64,000 nt of DNA from Parelaphostrongylus tenuis (GCA_019055375.1 JAHQIW010005605.1:62001-126000), one strand, 5' to 3'; counted from the first letter of the stretch, positions 1 through 10,054 are shown. A program made the numbers and translations. The notes: generated from the sequence alone by a model not told the origin.

Positions 1-2500
1 TCCTTTGTCTCATTTGCGAAATACGAGACACTCCTAGCATCGACCTTTCGACTGCGCGTTCGATAACGGCAAGTGATCTTTCATCCTGCTTACGTAGCGA
101 CCAGGTTTCTGCTGCATACGTTAGGGCAGGGATAATTGTCGAGTCGAAAAGGTGGGCACGGAGTCGGATGTTCTTTGTCCTCTTCACTACATCTTCGATG
201 CTCTTAAACGTTCCCCAAGCCGCTCGTTTCCTCCTGCTCAACCCTGGGGCTAGGTCGTTCATCATGTTGATTTCACGACCTAGATAGATGTAACTGGAGC
301 ATTCGGAAATTGTCGTTCCGTTGAGCGTGAATGGGGCATTAGAAACCCATCCGTTCCTCATGAACATTGTTTTCGTTAGATTCAGTTGAAGACCGATCTT
401 TCCACAGGCGTTATCGAAATCAGTCAACATTCGTTCCGCTTGGCTGATGTTTGGTGTTATGAGAACGATATCGTCAGCAAAGCGAAGATGGTTTAATTGT
501 CGACCGTCAATTTTCACTCCCATTTCGTCCCATTCTAATGTTCGCATGACGTTTTGTAGGGTGGCAGTGAATAGTTTTGGCGATATTGTATCGCCTTGTC
601 GAACCCCTCTTCTTACGTCAATTGTGATATTGTTGTAAAATGGAAATATTTTGGTCGTGAAATCTTTATAAAGCTCACGAAGGATCATTATGTACCGAGT
701 AGGGACGCCCTGGTTATCCAGAGCCTCTATAACCGCTTCTGTTTCCACTGAATCAAAGGCTTTTTTCAGATCGATGAAAGTGAGACAGAGTGGTTGTTTG
801 TACTCTCGCGAAACTCCAATGAGTCTTGTGATCGTGTGGATGTGGTCCATGGTACTAAATCCTTTTCTGAACCCTGCTTGTTCGCATGGCTGTCCTTCGT
901 CCAGTGTTCTGTCAATCCTGTTCAGGATGACTCGAGTAAAGGGTTTATAGACAACGGACAGCAAGCAGATTGGGCGATAATTGCCTATGTCGTGAAGGTC
1001 TATCTTTTTGAACAGCAATACGGTCTTGCTGGTTTTCCATTGAATAGGGACCTTGCATTCTGACAGGTAGCGAGTGAAGAGCCGAGCCAGGGTGTTGATG
1101 AGAACTGGCGGCAGGTTCTTCAGGTGTTCTGGTCTAATCCTGTCTGGACCGGGTGTTGTTCTGTTTTTCACCGACGATATAGCATGTCGGATTTCGGAAG
1201 GAAGGACCGGTGGAACAACATATTCGTCCTCTTTCAATTTATATGACGGTAAGAGAACATGGCTAGCGAAGAGATCCGAGTAGTACTGGTGGATGATTTT
1301 CTCCATAGCCCTTCTCGATGCTGTAAGTGCCCCGTCAGGGTATCGGAGTGCAATCATCTTGGTCTTATAGTTGGCGAAGCCTCGCTGGGCTTTGCGAATG
1401 CTCTTCCCAGCTTCTGCAGCTTCTGCCATAACTGCTGCTCTTCTCTCTTTAAGGTCTTCTTTTATCGCTTCTCTGCATCGTTTCGCAAGTTCGGACGTAA
1501 GGTTTCGGTTGCCTGCGGCTCGTGCGATTCCACGTTGACGTATCAGCTCGAGTGTCTGCGGAGACAAGCGTCTCTTCGTGACCTTAGGACTTTCGGCTTT
1601 TTTAGCGCCAGCGTGAAGATATTCAACGAGTCGATCGTATTCTTCGTCGATGTTGTCGACAACGGTATCTTCCCAAGAGCCGACTAATGATTTGAGTACA
1701 TCCCAGTTTATGGTAGTTCTGGGACTTCGTTGTTTGAATTTAGCGGCTTTCTCTCCTCTCCTCGAAAATCGGAACGTTGCGCGAAGGAGGCGATGGTCTG
1801 ATCCCGTGTAGAACTTGGGAACAACAGCGACGTCGGTCAGGCAAAACCTTCGATTTACTATGATGTGATCTATTTCGTTATGGTACTCTCCATTGGGAGA
1901 CTCCCACGTCCATCGCTGAGAGAGAGGCTTTTGGAATTGCGAGTTACCATGGATGGTTTGGGTCGTCATGATAAACTCGGATAGCCTCTCACCCTGTTCA
2001 TTCCATTCTAGTCCGTGGGTCCCTATGTGACGTTCTTCAGACGTTCTTCTAGGTCCAATTTTTGCGTTAAAATCTCCGACAATGACCTTGAAGAATTTAT
2101 GATCTTCTCTGAAGAATTTTTCGAGGTCCATATAGAACGCTTCGACTTCGTCTTCGTCATAGCTTGATGTTGGTGCGTAAGCAACGAAGATGGTCAAAGC
2201 CGGCATCGAACCACATCGTTTCAACCGTAATCGTCCGATGCGGGTTGTTAGTTGTTCGAACGAATCAATGTTCACGGTCAAATTCGATTTGACGAGGACG
2301 CCAACGCCACCGACACCTCTGCGATCGCATGTTCCAAGGAACAGTTCTTCTCCGGTGTCATAGACAGCGTGAAAAGGATGGCGCCTTCTCGTCTCAGCCA
2401 GGCCAATGACGTCGTACCTTATTCTTCTTGCTTGAATCAACAGATCTTCTACAGCGGATTGTTGAGCAAGGGTTCTCGCATTGTAGGTACAGATCGTCAT
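1..2500 (-). CDS. RTE-type non-LTR retrotransposon ORF2, endonuclease-reverse transcriptase (intact, runs off left edge)
   Basis: I translated the minus strand from ATG at 2500 to base 2 and found 833 codons with no stop or frameshift; the C-terminus lies beyond the window. The N-terminal domain is an apurinic-type exonuclease-endonuclease-phosphatase nuclease that nicks target DNA. It shows TYNARTL (residues 5-11), the metal-binding glutamate in AETR (36), GDFNAKIG (142-149) and SDHR (234-237). The reverse transcriptase follows, with FIDLKKAFDS (575-584) and the catalytic FADD box (674-677, bases 481-470). No RNase H domain is seen, as expected for the RTE clade. The frame is open upstream of the ATG as far as a TAG at 2677-2675, so a non-ATG or upstream start is possible. 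All key catalytic motifs are present, so this copy may be recently active. The family is known from RTE-1-like elements; naming the strongylid lineage is inference. Confidence 0.95.
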   Translation of the reverse strand, partial: MTICTYNARTLAQQSAVEDLLIQARRIRYDVIGLAETRRRHPFHAVYDTGEELFLGTCDRRGVGGVGVLVKSNLTVNIDSFEQLTTRIGRLRLKRCGSMPALTIFVAYAPTSSYDEDEVEAFYMDLEKFFREDHKFFKVIVGDFNAKIGPRRTSEERHIGTHGLEWNEQGERLSEFIMTTQTIHGNSQFQKPLSQRWTWESPNGEYHNEIDHIIVNRRFCLTDVAVVPKFYTGSDHRLLRATFRFSRRGEKAAKFKQRSPRTTINWDVLKSLVGSWEDTVVDNIDEEYDRLVEYLHAGAKKAESPKVTKRRLSPQTLELIRQRGIARAAGNRNLTSELAKRCREAIKEDLKERRAAVMAEAAEAGKSIRKAQRGFANYKTKMIALRYPDGALTASRRAMEKIIHQYYSDLFASHVLLPSYKLKEDEYVVPPVLPSEIRHAISSVKNRTTPGPDRIRPEHLKNLPPVLINTLARLFTRYLSECKVPIQWKTSKTVLLFKKIDLHDIGNYRPICLLSVVYKPFTRVILNRIDRTLDEGQPCEQAGFRKGFSTMDHIHTITRLIGVSREYKQPLCLTFIDLKKAFDSVETEAVIEALDNQGVPTRYIMILRELYKDFTTKIFPFYNNITIDVRRGVRQGDTISPKLFTATLQNVMRTLEWDEMGVKIDGRQLNHLRFADDIVLITPNISQAERMLTDFDNACGKIGLQLNLTKTMFMRNGWVSNAPFTLNGTTISECSSYIYLGREINMMNDLAPGLSRRKRAAWGTFKSIEDVVKRTKNIRLRAHLFDSTIIPALTYAAETWSLRKQDERSLAVIERAVERSMLGVSRISQMRQR

Positions 2501-3060
2501 TTTAGTCCGTTTCGATCTTGGCAGCCTAGTTCGGCCCTGAGATTTTAGAAGCCTCTCCGTACTCGTCCTACCTGGCGCTGCCGTACCAGGGGCTCTTTCG
2601 GGGTCAGGGGAATGAGGCCCATATTTGTTACTGTTTTTGGCATTTTTGATACCCAACGTGTAGCTTGCCAGGCTCTAAACGTGGGGGCTGGGTACTCACG
2701 AGTAGCTTGCCAGTCTCTCTCGGAGGAGCGGAAGGAGCTTATTTGTTGGAGGCGACTCCTAACCGCCTCCCATGTACTTCCCAGCCGCTTCATTGCAGGC
2801 TTTTGGCCGACTTGACTCGTAGAAATAGAGTTTTTGTCAAGTCGGCGCTGCAGAAGCAGGGAGCTCGTCCCCTGAATCCACCTGCGTCTCTGGGAAGCGC
2901 ATACCCCTATCCACCACCTGCGGACGCGCCACGTGCCCTCGCGACTAACCGGGCGGGATCCCTCAAAGAGGGAGGTCCGTGGGAAAGAGGGAGGCTTCCT
3001 TGTATATCGGCAACAAGGAAGCATCATACCACTACGAAATATTCAGTAAAAACATAGGAA
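2501..3060 (-). mobile_element. 5' region of the RTE element, with a possible short overlapping ORF1
   Basis: This GC-rich block lies directly upstream of the endonuclease-reverse transcriptase frame. A minus-strand frame of 160 codons (3027-2545), rich in Arg, Ser and Trp, overlaps the upstream-open part of the ORF2 frame (open from 2675). RTE elements can carry a short ORF1 overlapping ORF2, so this may be one, but the composition is equally compatible with a GC-rich 5' UTR that is open by chance. Sequence character changes to AT-rich near 3055, which I take as the approximate 5' end. No target-site duplication can be tested because the 3' end is outside the window. Confidence 0.5.
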
Positions 3061-3084
3061 TCATGAGAATCCTATTTATCTAAT

Positions 3085-3370
3085 CGCTTCTAGTGATGGC
3101 ACGATGTTATGGACATACCCAATGGCAATCCAATACTCAATATCTGTCAGCGTGACAGGGTTCAAGGTCGATAGCGACTACGTTGCCGAAACCGTTGACG
3201 GTTGGTTGCTGACAGATTAATACCTTTTAGCGTAGAAAGAGTGATGGTAAAACAAGCGTCGGAGGTGCAACGGGTTAGAGCACGCGCTCCCGGATTGAGT
3301 GAGACGTGAGTTCAAGCCCCGCCTGATGCAAAAGTTTTGCACATCATTCTATATCGTTGGTTAAATTCAT
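3085..3370 (+). repeat. SINE-2 copy, tRNA-derived
   Basis: A tRNA-like head carries an A-box-like segment (near 3265-3285, with gggttagagc) and a B-box-like segment (near 3308-3320, gagttcaagcc), followed by a body ending around aaaagttttgcac. The upstream body (gtcagcgtgacagggttcaa near 3148) recurs at 33305 and, degraded, near 38240. The shared architecture at three plus-strand sites and one reverse site (33060-33210) supports a dispersed SINE rather than a functional tRNA gene. Confidence 0.6.
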
Positions 3371-3529
3371 ACCATTTTTTCATCGTTATAAATGGTTAAA
3401 TAAAAAATTGTATTTCGTACTTCACTTCTATTTGCTTTCCGTCTGCTTGACAAGCCACCAAGAATAGACGATTCCAGCGAAGGTAGCAAGAACAGGTTGA
3501 AAGGATGAATAACCCCGTATGACACTCAT
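3371..3529. other. Gene-free spacer
   Basis: I see no coding potential, tRNA-like box or recognised repeat here. It separates the SINE from the minisatellite. Confidence 0.5.
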
Positions 3530-3660
3530 TTAGTGTTCGCGTTCTCTCACTGGAGTTAGTGGGGTTCGGCGTCTCTCACCGGATCTTTGGGGTTCAGGCC
3601 CTCTCACGTGAGCTCGGTGGGGTTCGGGTTCTGTCAATGAGATTAATGAGGTTTCATTGG
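3530..3660 (+). repeat. 29-bp minisatellite, about four diverged units
   Basis: Successive units begin tagtgttcgcg, tggggttcggc, ggggttcaggc and tggggttcggg and keep a ctctca core. Each unit is 29 bases and they differ at several positions. One or more units recur in opposite orientation at about 4284-4330 (containing actccagtgagagagg), so the block between has inverted minisatellite pieces at both sides. The 101-codon minus-strand frame across this array is a by-product of the repeat. Confidence 0.75.
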
Positions 3661-3689
3661 GAGGATCTACTCCAGTTGCATCTTGTCTG

Positions 3690-4235
3690 ACTTCTGCGAC
3701 TTCTATTGTCATACTGAAGTGCACATGGACCAAAAACTTTTTGATCTTTCGCTTTTCTCTTCTTTTCTTCTCTTTTTTCTTTGTAGTCAGATAATTGAAC
3801 GGCAACTTATTAGATTTTGCTGCGAGCAACCTCACGCCCGTTCAGTAAAAAGACCTAAACGTACTGCCGAGTGATTTTTCGAAAGTCGTGCTCTTGAGCT
3901 GTTCGATTGTGGAGCCTAATTCTCTAAAGACGTCGTGCATGCCGCAGAATGCACGTCTGTTTCTTCATATTTTTTGCTAGGCAGAGCTTTTTCATTGGAA
4001 TTTTGGTAATCAGTCGATAATTTCAGAAACGGCTATTTCATTCGTTGTTTGGATCCTGAAAAAACCCTCTCAGTAGACTGTAGCAGCGAAACGACAGCAA
4101 CACTACGCCTTTAGCGCGCACTTTTCACTTGACTGGCCGTGTGTGCTTGGCTTTTTACTGGACTTTTACTGCGTATTCGACAGCGTACATCTTGATAATT
4201 TTGGAAATAGACCAGATTTTCCCAGAGGTTATATC
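3690..4235 (+). repeat. Dispersed repeat, left direct copy
   Basis: This segment aligns by eye, in the same orientation, with 7785-8345. Shared landmarks in order: a C/T-rich tract, a gtcatgcat-like segment, ctttttcattgga, a cttttcacttgactgg block and a final cagacatcttgat-like stretch. Identity is roughly three quarters in the better blocks. The two copies flank the large inverted repeat at 4885-7730. No protein is encoded in either copy. Confidence 0.65.
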
Positions 4236-4283
4236 ATATGTTCGCAACAGGAGGACAGGAGTATTTCATCCGGATGACCCGTG

Positions 4284-4330
4284 CTCTCCCCCACTGACTC
4301 CAGTGAGAGAGGGTGACCCCGAATGGAGGC
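4284..4330 (-). repeat. Inverted unit of the 29-bp minisatellite
   Basis: The minus strand reads as a unit of the array at 3530-3660 (ctctctcactggagt followed by agtggggg). It suggests that the repeat between them was once bounded by the minisatellite on both sides, or that the array was rearranged. Confidence 0.55.
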
Positions 4331-4599
4331 TCGTAGAATTCATGTTGATCAAACGAGCTCTTTGCTGATCCTGTTGCCCTCCTTTCATATCCTTACGAAG
4401 AGCTGAGTTTTGCTGAATTTCCATATCGACTATCGAAGCCCTTCTCCGTGCTTATCGTCGAAGTTGGCTACTGGCGGTAGCTATTATACATTCGTCTTCT
4501 TCGTCATTGCTGATTCTGCCTGTTTGTCGTTTTGAGATCTCATAAGAAATCAAATTAAAGTTGATCGGATTGGCATATATCGGTAACAGTGGCGTGGGC

Positions 4600-4760
4600 A
4601 GATGGCCGAGTGAGTTAATGGTGCTGCATTATGCTGTGGTTCGATCCCCTCCACCGCCTCTCTTCGCCCTCCTCCGGCGACGCTCTCTTGTAATCACGTG
4701 AGAGCGTCGCATTAGCTCGACCGACGGGCGATGCATATGAAAATGTGAAAATAAGGCCGG
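4600..4760 (+). repeat. tRNA-like SINE head and stable hairpin
   Basis: An A-box-like atggccgagtgag (about 4602) is followed by a near-consensus B box ggttcgatccc (about 4638), typical of tRNA-Ser/Leu-derived SINEs. Directly after lies a perfect 11-bp inverted repeat (4677-4687 with 4700-4710, 12-base loop). No complete tRNA cloverleaf can be formed by eye, so this is annotated as repeat rather than tRNA gene. Relation to SINE-1 is possible but not established. Confidence 0.45.
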
Positions 4761-4884
4761 TAGAGGGGAATTTCTGGTTATCACGCTTGATCGCACACAA
4801 TGACAGAATAAATAGGCAAAGCTTTTAGACCGATAGATCTGTGAGGCATGGGCCACGCATTATTCTCTAGCTAGCAAGGTTTGA

Positions 4885-5325
4885 GCTGATTGCATCTATA
4901 TTCGGCCTCAACAGTAGTCTACGGTGGTCTGTCGAAGCACTGAGACAGTACTGCTATCCTTGCCTTATTGATTTTGGGAGCGGGACCAAACCATCGACCA
5001 CGTGTGTGTTTCTCAAATGACATCTATGCTCCACGCACAATGTCTTCGAATAATATTATTACCAGAGAGAGAAGGAGAGAGTAATGCTCTCTCCATCCAT
5101 TCGTTCAGTGAACGCTCTTCCAGCGTATGGTTGGTCTTTACGTGAAGGCATCGCTATCGGAAGGGGCCCTCTCTAATCTATGAGTATGTGAGGAAAGTTG
5201 CATTGTTCCCAACTCGACTGGTTAATCTGAAACTTGATCGTCTTCCTCTTTGGTTTGTGGTGGTGGCTTAGGTTACCTCTGAGGGTTACTGTGGTCAACT
5301 TGACCCACGTAGGCTAAGTAGGCAT
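4885..5325 (+). repeat. Left arm of a long inverted repeat
   Basis: The reverse complement of 7315-7730 matches this segment along its length. Shared landmarks: gcctcaaca near 4908, ccacgtg near 4998, aatattattaccagagagag near 5050, gttgcattgttccc near 5197 and gtggtggtggct near 5260. Arms are about 430 bases with roughly 70-80 percent identity, enclosing about 2 kb that holds a mariner remnant and an H-family repeat. It could be a foldback element or two inverted insertions of one repeat. Confidence 0.7.
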
Positions 5326-5855
5326 CAAATTGCGCGCTTGAACTTTGTCGTAAGTGTAACCGGTACTTCCCTGTTATCGAAAAGGGGTACTTGAGGGAGC
5401 ATTCTATGATGTATAAAATTTTACTATTGGACCTTTAGTAAACATTAAAGATCACAAATCTCGAAGAGTTTAAAAGTAAACGTGTTTGTTCGAAAGGTCT
5501 TCTCACAACGCTGCAGCACTAAAAGTAAGATTGCTTTTCACACTTGGTGCGTTTTCACGCAGATTTGTGCTATTTATTTGAAGGTCTTTTCTTTCCTCAC
5601 AAAGATTTTTGAGCTGTCTCGTGTTGTAATTGCAGAATAAACTTTGTTCTATCGTTCTATTGGCTTAGGCTTGAACGCCGAGAAACGTCTAAGCATTGAT
5701 TTTCTGACATAACTTCATAATAACCATCTTGAGAACGTCATTGTGAACGTTAGTACTTTAGGTACTCATCTTAAGTGGAAATTTATGCAGAGGCATTCTT
5801 TGATATCCTTCCAAGACAGAAATTCGTTCTAGTCGCTTTTTGCGGTGGTATGATG
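5326..5855. other. Interior of the inverted repeat, no gene seen
   Basis: AT-rich sequence without supported exons. The stretch 5470-5580 has weak similarity to the T-type MITE core (a cgctgcagcactaaaagtaa segment followed by a tttcacacttgg-like piece). Confidence 0.4.
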
Positions 5856-5859
5856 CTAA

Positions 5860-6400
5860 CATTAGGTCACTTAATAAGTTTGACACTAGAACAATAAACA
5901 CCGAATTTATGAACCAAAAGTAACTAAGATTGCATGATTCTGGTACGGTTTAAATGCGCATTGTTTCGCGAACATTTTGTGATGCAACTTTCCTATACTT
6001 ACTCCAAGATATAGCTGTCGTGGGAACAATTTCGCGTGTTACTCATGTACAAATGGCGGGTATGGGAAAATGCTATTGTATCGGCTGGCAATAGCAATGG
6101 AGCTTTTTCTGAACGGCCCGGACGCTACTCATCCTCGAGACTGTTTTTACGAGCTTTGAACTTAGCAGACCACTTTCTAGCCATCCTTTCTTTTAGCGTA
6201 TCATCAACCCAAGCTTCATTAATTTTGCGTGCCGCTTTACTACTATTTTACCCTACGCGCCATTCGTGAATGAGTAGAAAGAAATTTTGTTCCCAGTACA
6301 GCTCTATTTTGGGACAAGCACAGGCAACTTGTATATCAAATTGTTTGGAGGGAAATGCGCAATTGAACGATATTCTGGCCAATCAGTTTGGGTTTACTGC
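5860..6400 (-). pseudogene. Mariner-family transposase remnant 1 (N-terminal helix-turn-helix)
   Basis: On the minus strand, bases about 6235-6085 read through a mariner-type helix-turn-helix: ARKINEAWVDD, then RKWSAKFKARKNSLEDE, then a stop where the GRP-type arginine/proline box begins. Tc1/mariner transposases bind their terminal repeats with this domain. Only the N-terminus survives; no catalytic D,D34D domain is seen. A terminus-like ttaggtca...taagtttgacac at 5865 resembles 8421 (ttaggtcg...) and supports an internally deleted element. Inserted between the arms of the long inverted repeat. Confidence 0.75.
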
Positions 6401-6479
6401 TGGAAGGCCAGAACTTTTTGGACGACCCAGTATTTTCATCATAGCTTTCATTTCAGTGTTTTCTTAAGACCACGCTCAA

Positions 6480-6790
6480 TTTCTAATTCTTATTCCTAAG
6501 AACACACTCGAAATGAATGTTCTAACATATTTTAGTATATTAGCCAAGACCAATCGAGAGTGCAAAACTGCCGATCTAGCGATTTTTACTTGGCGGAGTG
6601 TAGTGTAAGTTGTTTGTCGTCGCCTCCTCTCATTGTGGGGGCTGGAGCACCTACAAAGGATTGGCCTAACGATGAGTGGTTCTGCCCGGCTGGCTAGACT
6701 GTCAAGGTCGAAACACGTGTATCGGGATGCCACAAGAGTCCATTAAAGGCCCACATGATATGATGGCTCAAATAACAATTTTGAGAATAA
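6480..6790 (+). repeat. H-family MITE-like repeat, copy 1
   Basis: It carries the family core: gtcgtcgcctcctctcattg, a ggctggagca block, cgatgagtggttctgcccgg and gtcgaaacacgtgtatcgg. The same order occurs at 16310-16550, 18835-19110, 31090-31260 and, in reverse orientation, 35745-35935, 49610-49830 and 60640-60850. The terminal region includes an aagacca...cactcgaaa...gaatgtt motif. It has no coding capacity; the 85-codon minus frame here is a shadow. Confidence 0.7.
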
Positions 6791-7314
6791 CATCATACCA
6801 CTATTAGAAGCGATTAGAATGACTTTCATTCCTAGCAGAACACAAGGAATCCTTCTTCCTAAATTTCTGCTGAAGTTAAATATCTAAAGAGCATACGTTT
6901 ACAATGGCGTTTTCAAGATAATTGTCGAAGCCTTTCGGATAATCGATGTTCAGACGTTTCTCGACGTTCAAGCCTACCCCACCGAACGATAGAACGAGGT
7001 TTCTTCTGCATTTACAATACAAAAGTACTCAAAAATCTCTATGAGAGGAAAAAAAGATATTCAAGTAAATAACACAGATGTCCATGAAAACGCATCGAGT
7101 GTGGAGAGCTGATTTATTTCACTCCTGCTGCGCTGTAAGAGAATTTTTTTTAAAAAACAAGTCTACTTTTAAAATCTTGAAGATTTGTCAGTCTGAATTA
7201 TTATTGGAAGTCTAATAGAGAGTTGCTGTACAGCAAAAAGCTCTCCTTCTGAAGATCCTTTCCAATAACATAGAGGTAGAGGGTTCACTAACAACAAAGT
7301 TTATTTGGCGCTGA
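6791..7314. other. Interior of the inverted repeat, no gene seen
   Basis: AT-rich, no supported exon. The 5' part (to about 6850) may be the tail of the H-family repeat. Confidence 0.4.
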
Positions 7315-7730
7315 ATTCACTTCCTTCAAAGGTTAGGCGGGTCAAGATGATTACTGGCCAGGTGTAACCCCAGCCACCACCACAACCTAATAGGAAGACG
7401 AATAAGTCCCAGATTTACCAGCCGAATTGGGAACAATGCAACTTCCTTTACATACTTATCGCTTTTGAGAGGTTTGCTATCGATGACGAAGCCCTCGCGT
7501 TGAACCAATCAACCGCCGGAACAGTGCTCACGTGACAAATGAAGGGAGGTAGTACTACTCTCTCTGGTAATAATACCATTCGAAGATATTGTGTGAGGAC
7601 CGTATATGTCATAGTGGTTGGAGATTTCTGCGGCACACCTGCCCACGTGATTAGTAGTTTGATTCCGCCCTATGCTCGCCAAGCCTTTCATCTCTCCGGG
7701 GTCATTGTTGAGGCTAAAGATGAGTTCATT
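7315..7730 (-). repeat. Right arm of the long inverted repeat
   Basis: Reverse-complement partner of 4885-5325 (see that entry). Short open frames here (7326-7508, 7539-7784 and others) lie in the arm in both orientations and are not conserved as proteins in the left arm, so they are not called genes. Confidence 0.7.
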
Positions 7731-7784
7731 CACATCATATTGTTCAAATACGTGATCAAATACTTTCTTATGAGGCTTTTATAA

Positions 7785-8345
7785 TTAGATTATAGATAAC
7801 AAATTGTTCGTTTTTCCTCTTTATTTTCTTCTTTTCTTTTTTTCTTCGTTACTTTCTCTTTCTTTTTTTGTTTCTTTCTTCTCTTCTTTTTTCCTTTTCT
7901 TTATTTCTTTTCTTCGTTTCTCTTCATTTATTTTTAGTCATATGATTTTGAGTCAATATCAGATTTTACTGCCAATAACCTTATGCTTGCTCAACAAGAA
8001 GTTTTTTTTGATGTTTTGGAAGTGGTGCTGTTGAGTTTTTGAAATATTGAGTCTAACTCTGTAAAGGCGTCATGCATTACATAAAATGCGAGTCTACTTC
8101 CTTACATTTATTGCTGGACGAAGCTTTTTCATTGGACTCTTGGTAGTCAGTCGAAGCCTTCAGGAACGACGATTTCATTCTGTATTGGTTCCCAAAAAGA
8201 CCTTTCCAGTCCACTGTAGCAGTGAAAAGGAAATAACACTGCACCTTCAGCGAGCATTTTTCACTTGACTGGAGGTCTGTTTTTGCCTTTTTATTATACT
8301 TTAAGTGCTCATTCGATAGCAGACATCTTGATGAAGCTGGAACTA
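7785..8345 (+). repeat. Dispersed repeat, right direct copy, with a pyrimidine tract
   Basis: Direct-repeat partner of 3690-4235. It begins with an almost pure C/T tract (7803-7935), far longer than the equivalent tract in the left copy, consistent with expansion by slippage. The rest follows the left copy to the cttttcacttgactgg-like block and the cagacatcttgat stretch. Confidence 0.65.
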
Positions 8346-8419
8346 GTAGGTTTTTGGAAAAGTTTCCATGGAGCGCTGCAAGAATGAGAAGAAGACCACG
8401 TTTCACATTGGAGTTGCAT

Positions 8420-8950
8420 TAGGTCGTTCCATATGTTTCGGCACTAGAGTATTAAGCACCGGATTTATGAAGCAGATCTAAATAAAGTTACATGGTTTTG
8501 GTACCTTTCAGCTAAAAATTTTCGTTTTAACATTTTATCATACAGCTCACCTTTATTTGGTTTGAGATGGAAATCTGAGAACGAAGTAGCTTCCTACTTT
8601 TGCGCAGATAACGTGTAGTGGAAAGTGCTAGTGAAGCGGCGCAAAATTGATACAGCTCTCTGTTCAACGTGACTGACCCTTCAGGCTGTACTGTCCTGCT
8701 TTGAACTTTGCCCCTCACTTCGTGGTCGCACTTTCTGAGACCGCGTCACCTCCTCAAGTTCTACTGATTTGGCACGCCGCTTCATTAGCCTTTTCTCCTA
8801 CCCGCGTTCTGTCCAAGAGTAGGAAGCAAATTCCTTCTCAGCAGATCTTTATCTCAAATCGAATATAGGCCAGCTGTAAACCAAAATGTTCGCAAGAAAA
8901 TGCGCAGTTCACCGATACCAAAACCATGTAATTTTAATTTTTTCTGGTTA
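8420..8950 (-). pseudogene. Mariner-family transposase remnant 2
   Basis: The minus strand at about 8790-8640 reads GGDAVSESATTK, a stop, then GAKFKAGQYSLKG. These match the mariner helix-turn-helix pattern (a DxxSExTxRxWFxKFxxGxxSLE type). It has at least two stops and no catalytic domain. The left end at 8421 (ttaggtcgttcc...gtttcggcac) is similar to 5865 in remnant 1. The 5' half of both remnants also aligns (tagtattaagcaccg near 8448 with aataaacaccg near 5891). Confidence 0.65.
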
Positions 8951-9059
8951 ACTAATTTGATGGTTACTGCTCTAGTGGTAAAACTTATAGTACGGCTTAA
9001 AATGTGCTCATAAAGGTTCTATATGCCACGAAGGCTTGAGAGGTTTCACAGGAAATCAT

Positions 9060-9860
9060 GATGTAACTAGCTTACTTGAATTTTTCTCTTGTAAAACAGA
9101 ATAGCTTGATTCTTGTCCATTATGAGGCGAGAAAAGATTATTTGACTATTTAATCCCATTCGCTTCACAAAAACTTTTATAGGATTGTTTGTAATTATTC
9201 GAAAGCTAAATGTCTGGCTAGAGCGGCGCGTAGCCAGTTTTTTCCAAAGACCTTTCAGTAACGCTGTAAAACTCAGAATAAGATTATGTTTCACATCGGC
9301 TGTGCGATCCCAGTTACTACTACGCCAGAAGTACGAAAAGCGTATGAACGTGTGGAGAAAGTCATCTAGTATTAAAGTCATATGTTTTGATCTTTAGATT
9401 CCTTTAAAGCGGAGGAAAAATCGCTAATCGATTGATAATAAATCGCACCTTTCCGATGCGTCAGCTAATCGATCGTGGCCTGCCGCCACATCGAATTAAT
9501 GGCCACCAGACCAACAGACCGTTGATCAAGCAATAAATAAGCAAGGCGCAGTGTGAAACTCGATTTTCTTCTACACTTCAGAGAAACGCTCTTTTCAGAA
9601 GGTCAGTGCAGTTGGAATTCCTGAATCCTACGCTATGGAATAATTACTAGTAGTTTGAAGAAAGCGCTCTGTCTTGCGCGAAAAATGCTTGGTGAAACCC
9701 AAATTCTTTCTTTCTGTAACAACGTCAAGAACAGGTTCTATTGAAAACCGACCGCATGCGTCGCTAGCCAGGAATTTGAGCTTTCGAATGATTATTAACA
9801 TGTTTATGAAAAGTTCTTGTCCAGAGAATAGGGTCGGATATTCAGCTGCTGCCTTATAAT
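9060..9860. repeat. K-family MITE-like repeats
   Basis: Two pieces of the most abundant repeat of the window. 9060-9420 holds the segments cctttcagtaacgctgtaaaactc, a tgtttcacatcg block and a cgtgtggagaaag-type motif. 9640-9850 holds aagaaagcgctctgtcttgcg, then the end motif gaaaagttcttgtccagaga. K elements elsewhere show the same order. Short frames here are non-coding shadows. Confidence 0.6.
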
Positions 9861-10054
9861 TGACAAGTACCAGAAATTCTAATCAAATAGCGAGGACTGC
9901 GTCTGCGTACCACCAGCTGCGGTTCCCATCGGGGTTCAACGGGACCGAGTACATTTAAAATGTTCTGGTGCCAAATGTTGGTCAATTTATCAGCTCTCAG
10001 TGAACTTAGGCATGAAAAGTGGAGAGTCTTATGGCCATCATTTCTGAGGCTTTT
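9861..10054. other. Spacer with a weak dispersed motif
   Basis: The stretch agcgaggactgcgtctgcg with ccaccagctgcggttcc (9885-9925) resembles 41880-41920 (agcgaggaccgcacccagct). Too short to classify. Confidence 0.3.

Noticed and set aside
447..2548. Plus-strand frames of 63-142 codons (447-638, 690-950, 794-1063, 1259-1687, 2252-2548)
   Set aside because: They are antisense shadows of the intact minus-strand RTE frame.
2545..3027. 160-codon minus frame as an independent host gene
   Set aside because: It lies in the 5' region of the RTE element directly upstream of ORF2 and is treated there as a possible ORF1 or an open 5' UTR.
3530..3660. CRISPR-like array
   Set aside because: Units are contiguous 29-mers without spacers, in eukaryotic DNA; it is a minisatellite.
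4600..4660. Possible tRNA-Leu/Ser gene with a near-perfect B box
   Set aside because: No acceptor or anticodon stem could be formed by eye around the boxes; a covariance-model scan would settle it.
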